From positions 2,728,001-2,792,000 of the forward strand of contig JAGYVD010000005.1 in assembly GCA_021209875.1 (NCBI GenBank): DNA of 64,000 nucleotides. Direction: 5' to 3'. The notes beneath the pieces were generated by a model, which had not been told where the DNA came from, ran no database searches, and saw only the letters and a program-made list of their open reading frames with translations. Position numbers and translations under genes: made by a program. This DNA is from Rosellinia necatrix. Its lineage: Eukaryota > Ascomycota > Sordariomycetes > Xylariales > Xylariaceae. This document shows positions 46,300 through 57,296 of the stretch, piece by piece (position 1 is the first letter of the stretch; each line of letters begins with the position of its first letter).

Positions 46300-46479
46300 G
46301 CAGGTAGGTCCCACAACGGACCCAGGGATTATGTAATATATAGGAGGCTATATAAGAACCAAGAGTCGCCCAACCCAAGAGGAAGGGACTCAGGAATCAA
46401 TAATATTGAACGTTTAGGCTTGTACATCAATACATATATAAGATAGAATATAGGGTATTGCTATCTACTATTACGAACA
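46300..46479. repeat. LTR-like fragment
   Basis: Contains a CTATATAAGAACC box followed by GGACTCAGGAATCAATAATATTGA and ends ...TATTACGAACA. This layout (TATA box, short leader, CA end) recalls a solo LTR of a copia-type element and resembles sequence at 36740-36850. No matching start or target duplication was identified. Confidence 0.25.
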
Positions 46480-46486
46480 AAAAAAT

Positions 46487-46884
46487 TACATTTAAATTTT
46501 TATTTAGTGATACATCCATAAACAATAGGCGTAAAACATAATTGGACACTCCCATTTACTCTTTGTGGGGTCTGTGCCCCGCATAAACTGTCTCCTAGCA
46601 ATTTTTCCTTTCTAAGGTTACCGGTCTTTTTTATAACAAAAAGGAAGAGGATTAATTTATCCATATAATACGATCCCCAAATAAAGGTATTACATTTCTA
46701 TCTTATCAATTACCTTATTTACTAAAATTTGTCCCCAACCATACCTAATAATTAGTAACAGTAAAGCTGCATAGGGTCTGTTGAGATAGGTAGGTTCATT
46801 ACTGAACTTTCCCCCCTCTAAGAACCGTACGTGCGACTTTCATCGCATACAGCTCAAGCATTTATTAAAATAGTATAAATTAAT
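46487..46884 (-). pseudogene. Nuclear mitochondrial DNA (NUMT): mitochondrial LSU rRNA domain V joined to a group II intron 3' end
   Basis: Read on the minus strand. 46855-46822 is a 34-nt group II intron domain V with the AGC triad and a GAAA tetraloop. Domain VI follows (GTTCA-GTAA-TGAAC hairpin near 46809-46796), then the large-subunit rRNA exon. Exon landmarks are ACAGACCCTATG, CAGCTTTACTG, GGAGACAGTTTATGCGG, GGGGCACAGACCCC and AAAGAGTAAATGGGAGTGTCC. These correspond to the peptidyl-transferase domain of 23S-type rRNA. The right edge is cut by the LTR element at 46890. The left edge is near 46487, where similarity seems to fade. A few transitions, such as C-to-T in domain V, fit decay in the nucleus. 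It encodes nothing functional here. Confidence 0.8.
46822..46855 (-). ncRNA. Group II intron domain V (fossil)
   Basis: 34-nt hairpin: lower stem GAGCTGTA/TACGGTTC, bulge, upper stem GCGAT/GTCGC closed by GAAA. It retains the catalytic AGC triad. It has one C-to-T change in the lower stem relative to the usual form, still pairable as G-U. Part of the NUMT, not an active ribozyme. Confidence 0.82.
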
Positions 46885-46889
46885 ATAAG
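46885..46889 (+). other. Left target-site duplication of LTR element
   Basis: ATAAG, paired with ATAAA at 53810-53814. The single G-to-A difference is what RIP would produce. Confidence 0.6.
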
Positions 46890-47155
46890 TGTCATGACCC
46901 ACAGCCATGATGGCCCTGATTAGCTGCACGAATAAGTGGCCTGGCGGCCCCTGATTGGTTCCCCGGCTAAATAGGTACAAAAGGAGGTAGTAAATACGGT
47001 AGGCCAGTTATATAGTAAATAGCCAGTAGTATATATAAATAGAAATTCTAGCTGTTGGCCCTATATATAGTTTTTTTTTTTTAATTTTAGTTTTTTTTTT
47101 TAATATATAAATATAGTTAGGCTCTGTTTTAACTGCTGTTATTATAGTTATTATA
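46890..47155 (+). repeat. Left LTR
   Basis: 266 bp, begins TGTCATGACCCACAGCC and ends TTATA, where the right copy has TTACA. Less mutated at its 5' part than the right LTR. Contains the GTGGCCTGGCGGCC block and two T-rich runs shared with the right LTR. Confidence 0.88.
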
Positions 47156-50100
47156 AAACTAAAGTTTATTTTTTGTTATTTAAAAAAACGTTAAATTCTT
47201 TTAATTAATTAAACAACTAATTAATTAATTAATTTGTTAAAACGTTATAGTAAAAAAAAATAATTTAACTTTTTTAGCAGAGGTTAAGCAATAAATACGT
47301 TTTAAAAAAAACGACTTAAATAAACTAGCTTTATGTAACAATGTTTAATATAACTATTATAAACTTTAGCGCTAGTTTTTAAAGTTTATAAAGTTGTTAA
47401 CGCAGGCTAATAATACTAATACGGCCAGACGCTCTAACTAAAAAAATAAAAGTTATAATAAAAATAAAAAAATTAAAAAACAGATTTATTAATATTTTTA
47501 TATTAAAATTATATTATTAGTAGTAATAATTAAAGCACGCGTACAGCTAGCTTTTATAAAACTTTATAAAAACTTTATAAAATAAATAAAAACTAACGCT
47601 GCTTATTTTATTACAGATAAATAAACAAAAATAGCTTTTATAGCAATAATAAATAAAAAAAAGCACGCGTTTTTTTTATAAAACAGCTTTATAAACTTTT
47701 AATAGTTTATAAAACTAGTTTAAAACTATTTTAAAAGCATATATTATAAGTTTAAACATTGCTTTTTATTTATAAGCGCTGCTTAAAATATTTTAAAAAA
47801 CATTGTTAATATAATTAATAATATTAATAATAATTTTATATAAATAATACGTTAAATAGATTAATTTAGCTTAAAAGTAAAAAATTAAAGCTAACTTAAA
47901 CTAGGCTTTAATTAAAACTAACAAAAAATTAAAATTTTAAAAAACTAAATTGTCGTAATATCTATTTAATTAAGCAGACTTAATAATCGCTTAAAAGCTA
48001 CTTTAAAACCCGACCTAAAAACTTTAAACTTATAATATATTAAAAAAAAGTTAAAATTAATTTTTAAAACAGCTAAACTTTTTATATTTATAAATAAAAA
48101 ACTAATAAAAAATAAGTTAAAAATAAAGTTTAAACATTAGTTTATGCTTTTAAAAAGCAAACTTATTAAAAACAGCGATTATTTTTAATATAAATTAAAA
48201 AAAATCGATTATATTGCTAATTATATAAAAAGCAAAGCTTTTAAAAATTTTATGCCGTTTATTATTAATAACTATAATAAATTAATATTAAAAACTAGTT
48301 AAAAATATTAAACTATTTATTTTTGTTTTATAATAACTTTAATAAATATAAAAAACTAAAATTAAATATTAAAACTTAAAAATAGTAATAAATAATAAGT
48401 TTATTTTGTTTTATATTAAGTTTGCTTATTAAACTAATACAGCAAAAATTAACTTAAAAAACTTTAAACAGGACATATATAATAAGTTGTTTAAACGTTT
48501 AAATAAATTTTATATAAATAAACTATATAATAATATAATAAACTTTTTTGCTTACTGCAAATATATGTAGTTATATAATTATTAATAGCAGAAAAACTTT
48601 ATTTAAAATAAAGCCTTAAAAAAAAAATAAAACATAAAAAAAAACAAAAAGCCAGAAAAAGTTTTAACTACAGCTGCTAAAAGTAGTTCCCGACTAAAAA
48701 ATATTTATTAACTACGGAACAACAATAAAGAAGTAATAGCTATTAAATAAATAAAAAACAAAACAAAAATCTATGCTAAACTAAAACTAAACTAATTTAA
48801 AGTTTTTATTTTAAAAAACAAATGTTTTATCTGTTATAAATAAAAATATTATAGCAACAATTGTTTTTATAAAAGCAATTTTAACCGACTAGATAATATA
48901 TGCGTTAATGTTATTTTTATAAAAACTATAAGAATAAATTATATAAAAAAAATAAACGTAAACAAAAAAAAAAAAAAACAGCCTAGAACAACTAAACTTT
49001 TTTTCTAAGTAAAAAATATTAGCACTTAATATAATATAATATAAAAAAATCTTGTTTAACTTTTTAAAAAACATATTAAAAAAAAACCTGTTTTTTATAA
49101 ATTATATTATAATAAATAATAAACTTATACTATTTATTAAAGCTTTAGTTAACATAGGAGCAGATATATATATTTTAATTAATATAACTTTTGCCGCATA
49201 AATAATAAAGTATTTAAAACTTAAAATTATAACAAGTTTTAAACTAGTTATTATTGCTAAATATAACAGCAATTTAATTTAACAAGTAGACTTAGCTTTA
49301 AAATTATATTTTAAAGTGCAAAAAAAGACCGTGCAAAAGGCTCCTTTAATAGTTATTAATATAAAATATAACGTGATTATTAAAAAAAAGTATTATAACT
49401 ACTATGATATATTAATAAATTCTTTGCGTAAACAACTTTTATTTTTAAGCAATTAAAAACCTAAATATTAAGTCCCTAAGATTTTAATAAATAAAACAGA
49501 AAACTTATTAAAACATTTTAAACATTAAAAAAATGTTGTTTAAAAAAAAAAGCTAATAAACTAAAAAAACCAAAAACGTAAAAATAATTAACTTAATTAA
49601 ATGCGGCAAAAAAAAAAATTATAAGCTTAAAATATTTTAAATTAAATATAGTAAAAAATTATTTAGCTAAAAGTTATATTAACTATTAAAAATATAAGCT
49701 TAAAAAGTTTTTATTTTTTTAGATCTATTTTAATATAAGTTTTAAAACTTTAGAACTAGCAGATGTTTTAAATAAAAAATAAAATTATATAAAAAATATA
49801 TAAAATAAAAAAAATATTAAGCTAAAAAGCTAAACTAGCTTTTAAAATAATAAAAACTAGGCTTAAAACAGAAACTCTGCTAAAAAAGGACGCCTAAAGC
49901 TTTTATTAACTTTAGCAAAATATTATTAAATAGTATAAACATTAACTAATAAAAATTGCAACTATTAAAGCTGTAGCTTTTAATATAACGTTATAACAAG
50001 ATAATATAATATATTATAGCGTGACTACGCTGTATAAAATTAATAAAATAATAAATAATAAATAATAAAAAACTTAAAATAAGCTGTTATTTAAAAATAA

Positions 50101-53100
50101 AATAGAATTAAAAAAAAACTTACGACAGATCGTTTTAAAAACTTACTATAAATATTTAAATATTTTTTTAAAAGCTGCTTTAAACAACTTGTTTTTATAT
50201 AAGCTAGAAGTAGATTACTGCTTAACTTTAGATTAAGACTTAAAAATATTAAAATATAGTTTTTTTTATAAAATATTATTTAAAAAAGCTAAGACCTGCT
50301 GATAGTATATTTATAACAACTTAGCAAAAAAAATTTATAAAGTTTATGCTAGCTTTTTAGGCCGCTTTTATATTATTTGTATAAAAAAATAACAGATTAT
50401 TACGTTTATACGTTAATTATAAAAAATTAAACGTTTTAATATAAAAAAATTAATATTTGTTGCTACTAATTAAAAAAACACTAGCTTATATAGCATAAGC
50501 TAAAATATTTATTAAAATTAATATTAAATAAACATTTTATTATATCTATATTATAAAAAAACAAAAAATTAATTGTTTTTAAACGCGATATAAAGCTTAT
50601 TAGTTTAAAATACTGTTTTTAAATTAACTAATAGACCAGCAACTTTTAAAAGTATATTAATAATATATTATAAAAATACTTAGATATTTTTATATAGCTT
50701 ATATTAATAATATTTTAATTTATTTAAATAATAAACTAAAACATTAATATTATATAAATAAAATATTACTACGTTTTAAAAAGCAGGATTATAAGCCGAT
50801 TTAAAAAAATATAAGTTTTATATAAAAAAATTAAATTTTTAAGTTTATTATTAAAACTAAAAATATAAAAGTTAACTTTAATAAAGTTAAAATTATTTAT
50901 AGCTAAAAAGCACTTGAAAAAAAAAATAAAGCGTTATTAAAAAAAATGCGATTATTTTTAAGTTTTTATAACTTTTATAAAAAGTTTATTTATAAATATA
51001 AATAAATAGCTAAGCCGTTAAATAACCTGACTTGTACTAAAGCTAATTTAATTTAATCAGACTTTTATTAAAAAGCGTTTAAAACATTAAAAAATAAATT
51101 AATTAACGCGCTAATATTAAAGTATTTTAATTATAAAAATAAAACTTAAATAAAAACAAATATATTTAACGGTGTAGCTGCTAGCGTTCTGTCGCAGAAA
51201 AAAACCGCAGACGCTTTATAGCAGCTAGTTATATTTTATTTAAAAATTTTTTATAACATAGAATTAAACTATAATATTTATAATAAAAAAATACTAGCAG
51301 TAATTAAAAAGCTGCTTTATTAAAAAACAGAACTAATAAGCTTATAATAACTACAGCTGTTTTTAATTATTATAGATTATGCTGTATTAAAATATTTTAA
51401 CGTAAAAAAAATCTTAAATTTAAAACAGGCTAAATAAGCTAAGCTTATTATATATTATAACTTTAATATTATATATCGCTTAAGATTAAAAAATATAATA
51501 GCAAATATTTTTTTTAAATTAATAAAAAACTTAAAAATATAAAAACAGTAAAAAAATAAACAAAAAACTATGGCTTTTTTTAAACTAATAACTTTTAAAA
51601 TAATAAAAGTATATATAAAATATATATTATAAAAATATTATATTTTACTGCTGTTAAAAATAATATTTATAAACGTAATATTTAAAACTAATTAATATAA
51701 TATTAGCTTAAATAAATATTAAAAAAAAGCCCGAGCTAATAAAAACTTTAATTAGTTAATATTAAAAAACTTTTTATTATATAAAAAAAAATTAGTTATT
51801 TTTAAGTCGGATAATCTATAGATTTAAATAATTAAAAAAGCTTACGTAAAATTAGCAACAGTATATTTAAGCCGCGGAAAAATAAAACGTTTAATATTAT
51901 AACGTTATTAATAGTTAAAACTACATTATAAAATTAACTAATATATAGTAAACTATCTTTGTTGTTTTATAAAAGTTTTTTATAATAAAACATTAAAAAA
52001 GCTAACTTTTTTACTAGTGCTAAAATATATATAATAACATATAGTAGTTAATTTTAAAAGCTTTTTTAAAAACAAATATAAAAATAATATAATATTTTAT
52101 ATAATTAATAAACTATTAAAACTAACGTAGATAATTATATATAAAAAATTAATAACAGCAAAAAATGCCGCTAGAATATATTATAAAAGTTTTTATTAAA
52201 TATATAAGTAGCTAAAAATAGTAGTTAGTAATAAAAAAAGCCAGTTTATCGCTAATTTTATAAACAAGCTGTTAAAAATCTATGGTATAAAGCTAGACTT
52301 TTTTATAGCAGAACATTATTAATTAATAAAACAAATAAAAATAATATATTAATAAATAAATTAGCAGCTGCGATTATATATTAACTACTTTTAAAAAAAC
52401 TAATTTAAAACGTTTTTAGCTTTAAACGTTATATAAACGTTTTTGCTTTATAAAGCTTTAAAAAAGCTGTTTTTAAAAAAAATATTAATAAAAAAGCTAA
52501 TAAATATAACGTTTAATTAAAAGTTTTAAACAAAAGTAAAGCAACTATAAAAAAAATAAGTTAAAAAAAAACTATTTAAAAAAAAAGCTTAGGCGTTTAT
52601 AAAAAAAATCTGCAACTACGTCGAAAAAGCAAAAATATAAATATAAAAAATATAATAACAAATAATTATATAGGCTAATAAATATCGATAAAACTTAGAC
52701 TTTATAATTAAAAACCACGTATTTATGCTGTAAAAAAAAAAAAAATAAACCGATCGACCTAGCAATAAGCTAAACTATTTAATAACGTAATAAACTTATA
52801 AAATTATTAATATTAAAGCTAACCGTTTTAATATATTTAAACTAAAATTATTAACAGCATAGCAAAAAAGCCGTTAGTTTTACGTTAAACAACTATAAAA
52901 ATACGTTAATAATTTTTTATTTAAATAAAAAATGCTCCAACTAAAAAAAAAAGTAGTTAATAAAGCGCTAGAAAAAAAAATAAAAAATTAAAAAAATCTT
53001 ATTATTAAAAATCTAAAAAAAAAAACTATTTTATAAAATGTTTTAAAAAAGCTAAAAATATAACAATAATTAATACCTGGCTGCCGACTTAAAAAACGCT

Positions 53101-53540
53101 TTAGTTAGGCTAAAAAAATATTATAATAAATACTTAAAAAAAGCAGGACTACTAAAGCAGCTATAAAACTAAATTAAAACGGCTAAAAAAAATATATTTG
53201 TTAAAACATATAAAAATAATAATACACTAGAAAATAAAACATAGCTAAAATTATAAATAAAACGCAAGTAGTATAATAAATAGCTTAATTAAAAAATAAA
53301 TCAGGTAAAAATTAATTAATTAATATAATAAATATAAAACTAAAAATTAAAAACCCCTAGACTTTAACTAATTATATACGCTGAAAATATTTTTTTATTG
53401 CTTAAAAATATTAATTTAAAAGTCTCCGGTTTAAGCTCTAAACGTAACGTAAACAGCTTTAAAAAAAAAAAATCAGCTTAGCATATTTTTAATTCTGCGC
53501 AGCTAAAAACTTAAGCCAAGTTTTTTTGCAGAGGGGAGAT

Positions 53541-53809
53541 TATTATAACCTACAGCTATAATAGCTTTGATTAGCTGTATAAATAAATGGCCTGGCGGCC
53601 TTTGATTAGTTTCTCGGCTAAATAAATACAAAAAGAGGTAGTAAATGCAGTAAGCTAGTTACGTAATAAATAACTAATAATATATACAAGTAAGAATTCT
53701 GGCCGTTGGCCCTATATATAGTTCTTTTTTTTTTTTAACTTTAGTTTTTTTTTTTAATATATAGGTATAGTTAGGCTCCGCTCTAACTGCCGCTATTACA
53801 GCTATTACA
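53541..53809 (+). repeat. Right LTR
   Basis: 269 bp, begins TATTATAACCTACAGCT (C-to-T and G-to-A versus the left copy) and ends ATTACA. Preceded by the polypurine tract AGAGGGGAGA. Shares the TGGCCTGGCGGCC and TTGGCCCTATATATAGTT blocks with the left LTR. Confidence 0.88.
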
Positions 53810-53814
53810 ATAAA

Positions 53815-54118
53815 TAAAAAAAAAAAAAAAAGGAATTATAAAAGCTACTTTGCTTATTGCTTATATTTTATTAATTTTTTTTTTTAAAAATATTTTCTAT
53901 AAAATTATAATAAACATGCATTAATGATACAGACAGGTAGGGGGTGTCCGAAGGACCTACCCTAGGCTAGGCTAGGCCGGCTAGGCTAGGCCCGCAGGGC
54001 CTAGCAGACCCGCAATAGATTAGATAAGGATAGCCCACTGGCTATTTCTAGCCAGCCTTCGGCTGGCTGGCATAGCCAGTCCTTCCTTCTACCTGTAATT
54101 CGCTATTTTCACTTGATC
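53815..54118. other. AT-rich stretch with GC hairpins, perhaps more mitochondrial DNA
   Basis: A/T runs to about 53920. Then compact GC-rich palindromes follow: GTCCGAAGGAC, the CTAGGCTAGGCTAGG array, and AGCCAGCCTTCGGCTGGCTGG with a UUCG-type loop. Short GC hairpins in AT-rich DNA are typical of fungal mitochondrial spacers and introns. Because the LTR element sits between this and the NUMT, both may belong to one interrupted mitochondrial insert. No gene. Confidence 0.4.
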
Positions 54119-54241
54119 ACCATACAGGACCCCAATATATCCTTGTTACCGTCCCACTTTAACAGACAAGACTCCTCTTACTAGCTTATTTATAGGAGAG
54201 CAGACGGGATCCCAAGTTTTCCAGCAGATATGGTCGTACAT
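54119..54241 (-). pseudogene. 5S rRNA pseudogene with C-to-T decay
   Basis: Read on the minus strand the sequence follows fungal 5S rRNA along its whole length (about 123 nt). Landmarks are ACGACCATA at the start, TGGAAAAC, GGGATCCCGTCTGCTCTCC, ATAAGC, then a weakened 3' half (GTGGGACGGTAAC) and ending CCTGTATGGT. Differences from the conserved form are mainly C-to-T and G-to-A (for example CCGCTC to CTGCTC and CCCAT to CCTAT), as expected from RIP. Dispersed 5S genes and pseudogenes are normal in this group of fungi. The internal control region is altered, so it is probably not transcribed. Confidence 0.78.
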
Positions 54242-54658
54242 GAAGGTTCTGGCCGGCATCGCAGCCTATGAACGCCCGTTGCGAGAGGTATCGCTTGTTC
54301 TAGGGCATCTCGCGTTGCGAGCATGCTCACCCGCCCCGTTCATGCGGCCGAGGGAGGCGCGGGTTCAAATATCGCAAGGCTACTGCGTCATGCCAGTGGC
54401 TGATCTTGGCTACAGCATCTTGGATCTGGCGGATCCCCAGCTGGTCAGATCATCAGCGCCATGGTCGGGTTTATTGTTGGTGGCGCCCGTAGTGTAGGAT
54501 CGCATGCATGACATGTCAGATCGCGTGAAGGGTACGTTTATGAATAAGGCTGGGAGGCAGCTCAGTGTAGGCATAGGTGAAGGGACGCGTCAGCCATGAT
54601 TCTTGAATTATGCCTACGAAGGAAAATTCGGCGGCGTAGACGATCGACCAACGTTCGC

Positions 54659-54713
54659 TCGATGCCCATTCGATGCCCACTCGATGCCTACTCGATACCA
54701 ACTCGATGTCGTA
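54659..54713 (+). repeat. 11-bp tandem repeat, five copies
   Basis: Units TCGATGCCCAT, TCGATGCCCAC, TCGATGCCTAC, TCGATACCAAC, TCGATGTCGTA. The copies degrade progressively, with several C-to-T changes. Confidence 0.85.
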
Positions 54714-55514
54714 TCGGTCCATATCGAACATTACATTAGGTAGTTACAACAATGGGCTGGACAGTCGGAGTCAGACCACAATCTAGATGCCTGGGCTGGC
54801 GGAGCTCGGACATGCTCGGCCGTAAATGAGAGGAGGACGGGAGGCGGTCGACAAAGGCCGTCCCGCATTCAATCAATCCTTCCCGTGGAACGGTCGCATC
54901 TGGTCGGTCATCAAGGTTGTCCTACGTAGTGCACATGCGTGCCTATATCCGAAATGACTCAACCGGCATTCTTACTCCTGCGAGATTGGGCACGTATGTA
55001 TACCTGTCCCCATGTTTGATATTAGTCAAATCTCCCTGCTCTGCCCCCTCCATACCCTCCACTCCATGCTCTCCCTCTGCGGTACCTTAGACTATGTCGT
55101 AATTGTTATACCAGTGGGCGATGGGTGCCGCGTCTCCTGTCTATCGGGCTCGGGGGGCCGAAAGCTCGGAGATAATGAACAGGGCAATTGGGGATATTCG
55201 GCGCCCGCCAGACTCGGTGGTAAGAGGGACGGACGGCAGAGATTGGGAAGACAAAACGGGCGCGAGTTCCAACTAAAGTGTAACGTATTAGTGCTGGCAG
55301 CAAGCGAGCCTCGAAGCTAATGCAAAGTGTGGTTTTCGGCTCCATCACACGCTAGCAAACACACATCCGCACGAAGATCACGATATAAGTAAGACCTAGA
55401 ACGCCCCTCCGCCATGCCTATAAAGGAATTTACCGTCCACGAGCTTCGACTGCTCCTGGGACTCGAGCATACAGACGACTGTGAATCCTCACACCCACAC
55501 TGCTACCGTCAGCA

Positions 55515-55574
55515 CTCCAGCTCCAACTCCAGCTCCAACTCCAGCTCCAACTCCAGCTCCAACTCCAGCTCCAA
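55515..55574 (+). repeat. 12-bp minisatellite, five copies
   Basis: Five perfect copies of CTCCAGCTCCAA followed by diverging CTTCAACTTCAACTCC. It ends about 45 bp before the predicted start codon of the methyltransferase and so probably lies in its 5' leader or core promoter. Confidence 0.92.
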
Positions 55575-55618
55575 CCTCAACTTCAACTTCAACTCCAACC
55601 CGAATTCCCATCATCAAA

Positions 55619-56452
55619 ATGTCGACACAAGGCCTAGCCTTCACCGGCCACTTCCATGTCCAAAACCAGGTCCGTCCTTCTCCCACCCATCCACCCCATG
55701 CCTCTCTCCTAAGGGCGCATCCCTGTTATACATGCTACCCAACACGCCATCTGGGCAGTAACTAACACGAAAGCTAGACATGGACGGACGTGGACTCGTA
55801 CACACAGCAGCACATGCACCCCACGACGGAAGCCAACCATCAGGTGCTGCTCGACGCGCTGCGGAACTCGCGGGATAAGGGGCTACCCGACATCGCCACG
55901 GCGCCGGTGATGGCCAAGATGTACGCGCTGCAGTGCCGGGCGAAGGGGGTGCGGCACGCGCTCGAGGTGGGCACGCTGGGCGCGTACACGGCCATCTGGC
56001 TGGCGACGGCGTGCCCGGGCTTGCGGGTGACGTCGTTCGAGATCAACGAGCACCACGGCGCCGTGGCGCAGGAGAACGTCGACCGCGCCGGTGTCGCCGA
56101 CCAGGTCGACATCCGCCTCGGCGCCGCCCTCGACCTGCTGCCGCGCCTGGCCGCCGAGATCGCCGCGGGCGCCAGCCCCCGCCTCGGCTTCGTCTACATC
56201 GACGCCGACAAGCAGAACAACTGGAACTACATGGACGCCGCCATCGCCCTCTGCGAGCCCGGCGCCGTCATCTACGTCGACAACATCGTCCGCGGCGGCA
56301 GCCTCGTCGACCCCGAGAACCAGGACCCCCGCACCCTCGGCGCCCGCCACGTCGTCGAGATGGCCGGCAAGGACGAGCGCGTGGACAGCGTCGTCATGCA
56401 GTTCGTCGGGGAGAAGGGCTACGATGGCATGTTGATGGCTGTTGTTCGGTAA
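55619..56452 (+). CDS. SAM-dependent O-methyltransferase, caffeoyl-CoA/catechol OMT type
   Basis: Two exons: 55619-55669 (MSTQGLAFTGHFHVQNQ) and 55778-56452. The 108-bp intron has a TAACTAAC branch site 10 bp before the GCTAG acceptor. 241 residues. The Rossmann methyltransferase fold is recognisable: motif I EVGTLGAYTAIWLA, an acidic SAM-ribose strand (VTSFEINEHH), FVYIDADKQNNWNYMDAAI with the metal-binding Asp residues, and VIYVDNIVRGG near the end. The family methylates catechol-type hydroxyls of small phenolics in a divalent-cation-dependent way; in fungi it often serves secondary metabolism. The GTCCGT donor is non-consensus, so exon 1 is less certain than exon 2. An alternative start at ATG 55790 would give 220 residues. 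Strong GC3 bias explains the long antisense frames. Confidence 0.85.
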
Positions 56453-56717
56453 AGACATGCACATGCGAGTTTTGGGACCGCTAGCTTAACGGTTTGCTTT
56501 TTTTTTTTTTTTTAATGAAGTCTAGAATATTACAGGTGTAGTCTCACAAGAGGAGAAAGGTCAAAACACAAAAAATACAAAAAATAACTACATGAAAATA
56601 TAATAAAATACGAAAAAAAATTTAGTATTTGAGTGCTCCGTGCTCACGTTTGTGATCAGGTAGTAGTACCAAACCCAATTGAAAACTATCACTTTGACCC
56701 GAAAAGCGGACGTGTAT
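56453..56717. other. 3' side of methyltransferase
   Basis: A T16-type run near 56500 and A-rich sequence. No gene. Confidence 0.4.
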
Positions 56718-57296
56718 GGAGGGCCGTTCGGGCCACTTGTAATAAAATGTAATTTTAAAAACGAAAGAAGCTGGACATTATCTCGCACTTGTTACTTAAT
56801 TTTTATTGTACGAACTATTTAAAATGTTTTGTCCGTTTAATAGTACAGGTATAATACAGGATCTGTCCGACCTGTAGGCTGTCCGACCCGTAGGCTGTTT
56901 AGCCAGTAGTAAGTTCTGCGGTTTAATATAAGCCGAACAGCCTGCGAAGCTTTCTTGTATTAAGTTTAATAACCGGTCTGCAGGCCGGACAGCTTACGGG
57001 TCGTTTTGTTATAAGTGGTCCTACTGGACCTTTTATACGGAGGTGCAGTAGGACTACTTGTAACAAAACATAAAATTTTTTTTTTTTAAAAAAAAAAAAC
57101 CTGCTTTATAAAATATTTGGCTAACAAGCTGTTCGGCTTGTAAGCTGTCCGGTTTATATTAATAATTATGTTGTTTATACGATGAAAATTAAGTGGCAAG
57201 TAGGAGGCAATATCCAGCTTCTTTCGTTTTTAAAATTACGTTTTTTTTTTTTTTAAAAAAAAGTAGTTTTGTCACAAGTGGTCCCACAGGACCTCC
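56718..57296. mobile_element. Foldback-type element with long inverted arms and nested copies
   Basis: The left arm (about 56718-56815) and right arm (about 57173-57296) are inverted copies. Shared words are GGAGG at the tips, GGACCACTTGT/GGCCACTTGT, then GTAATTTTAAAAACGAAAGA, AGCTGG and ACTTAATTTT. A second, shorter pair lies inside: AGTGGTCCTACTGGACC near 57013-57030, and GGAGGTGCAGTAGGACTACTTG near 57040-57061. These look like end-to-end copies of the same tip. The centre holds further inverted words (GTCCGACCCGTAGGCTG and ACAGCTTACGGGTC; AAGCTGTTCGGCTTG). No ORF. No target duplication could be fixed. It may be a MITE that captured or recombined with a second copy. Confidence 0.65.

Larger units (their letters stand above)
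46890..53809 (+). mobile_element. RIP-degraded Ty3/gypsy-like LTR retrotransposon, about 6.9 kb
   Basis: Two aligned LTRs (46890-47155 and 53541-53809) enclose about 6.4 kb of extreme AT-rich sequence in which almost every frame is full of TAA. Fossil motifs appear in pol order on the plus strand. A CCHC zinc knuckle lies at 48823-48864 (CX2CX4YX4C, with His changed to Tyr and one stop). A protease-like ALVNIGAD lies at 49143-49166. A reverse-transcriptase YINNILIY lies at 50700-50723, where both Asn codons come from Asp by G-to-A. An integrase-like QLRLYINY lies near 52365-52388. A purine tract precedes the right LTR. Loss of C and G by C-to-T and G-to-A on both strands is the signature of repeat-induced point mutation. 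No open frame of useful length remains, so the element is dead. Gypsy rather than copia is inferred from the motif order. Confidence 0.9.
54242..55618. other. Intergenic region with two minisatellites
   Basis: No supported gene. Includes an 11-bp array (54659-54713) and the 12-bp array next to the methyltransferase (55515-55574). ORFs at 55012-55320 and 55414-55761 lack family character, and the second is translated repeat. Confidence 0.45.

Noticed and set aside
48889..49074. Only ORF inside the AT-rich block
   Set aside because: Phe/Tyr/Ile-rich translation of RIP-mutated DNA on the opposite strand to the element; not a gene.
55883..56484. Long minus and alternative plus frames over the methyltransferase
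   Set aside because: Low-complexity translations of GC-rich coding sequence; the true frame carries the SAM-binding motifs.
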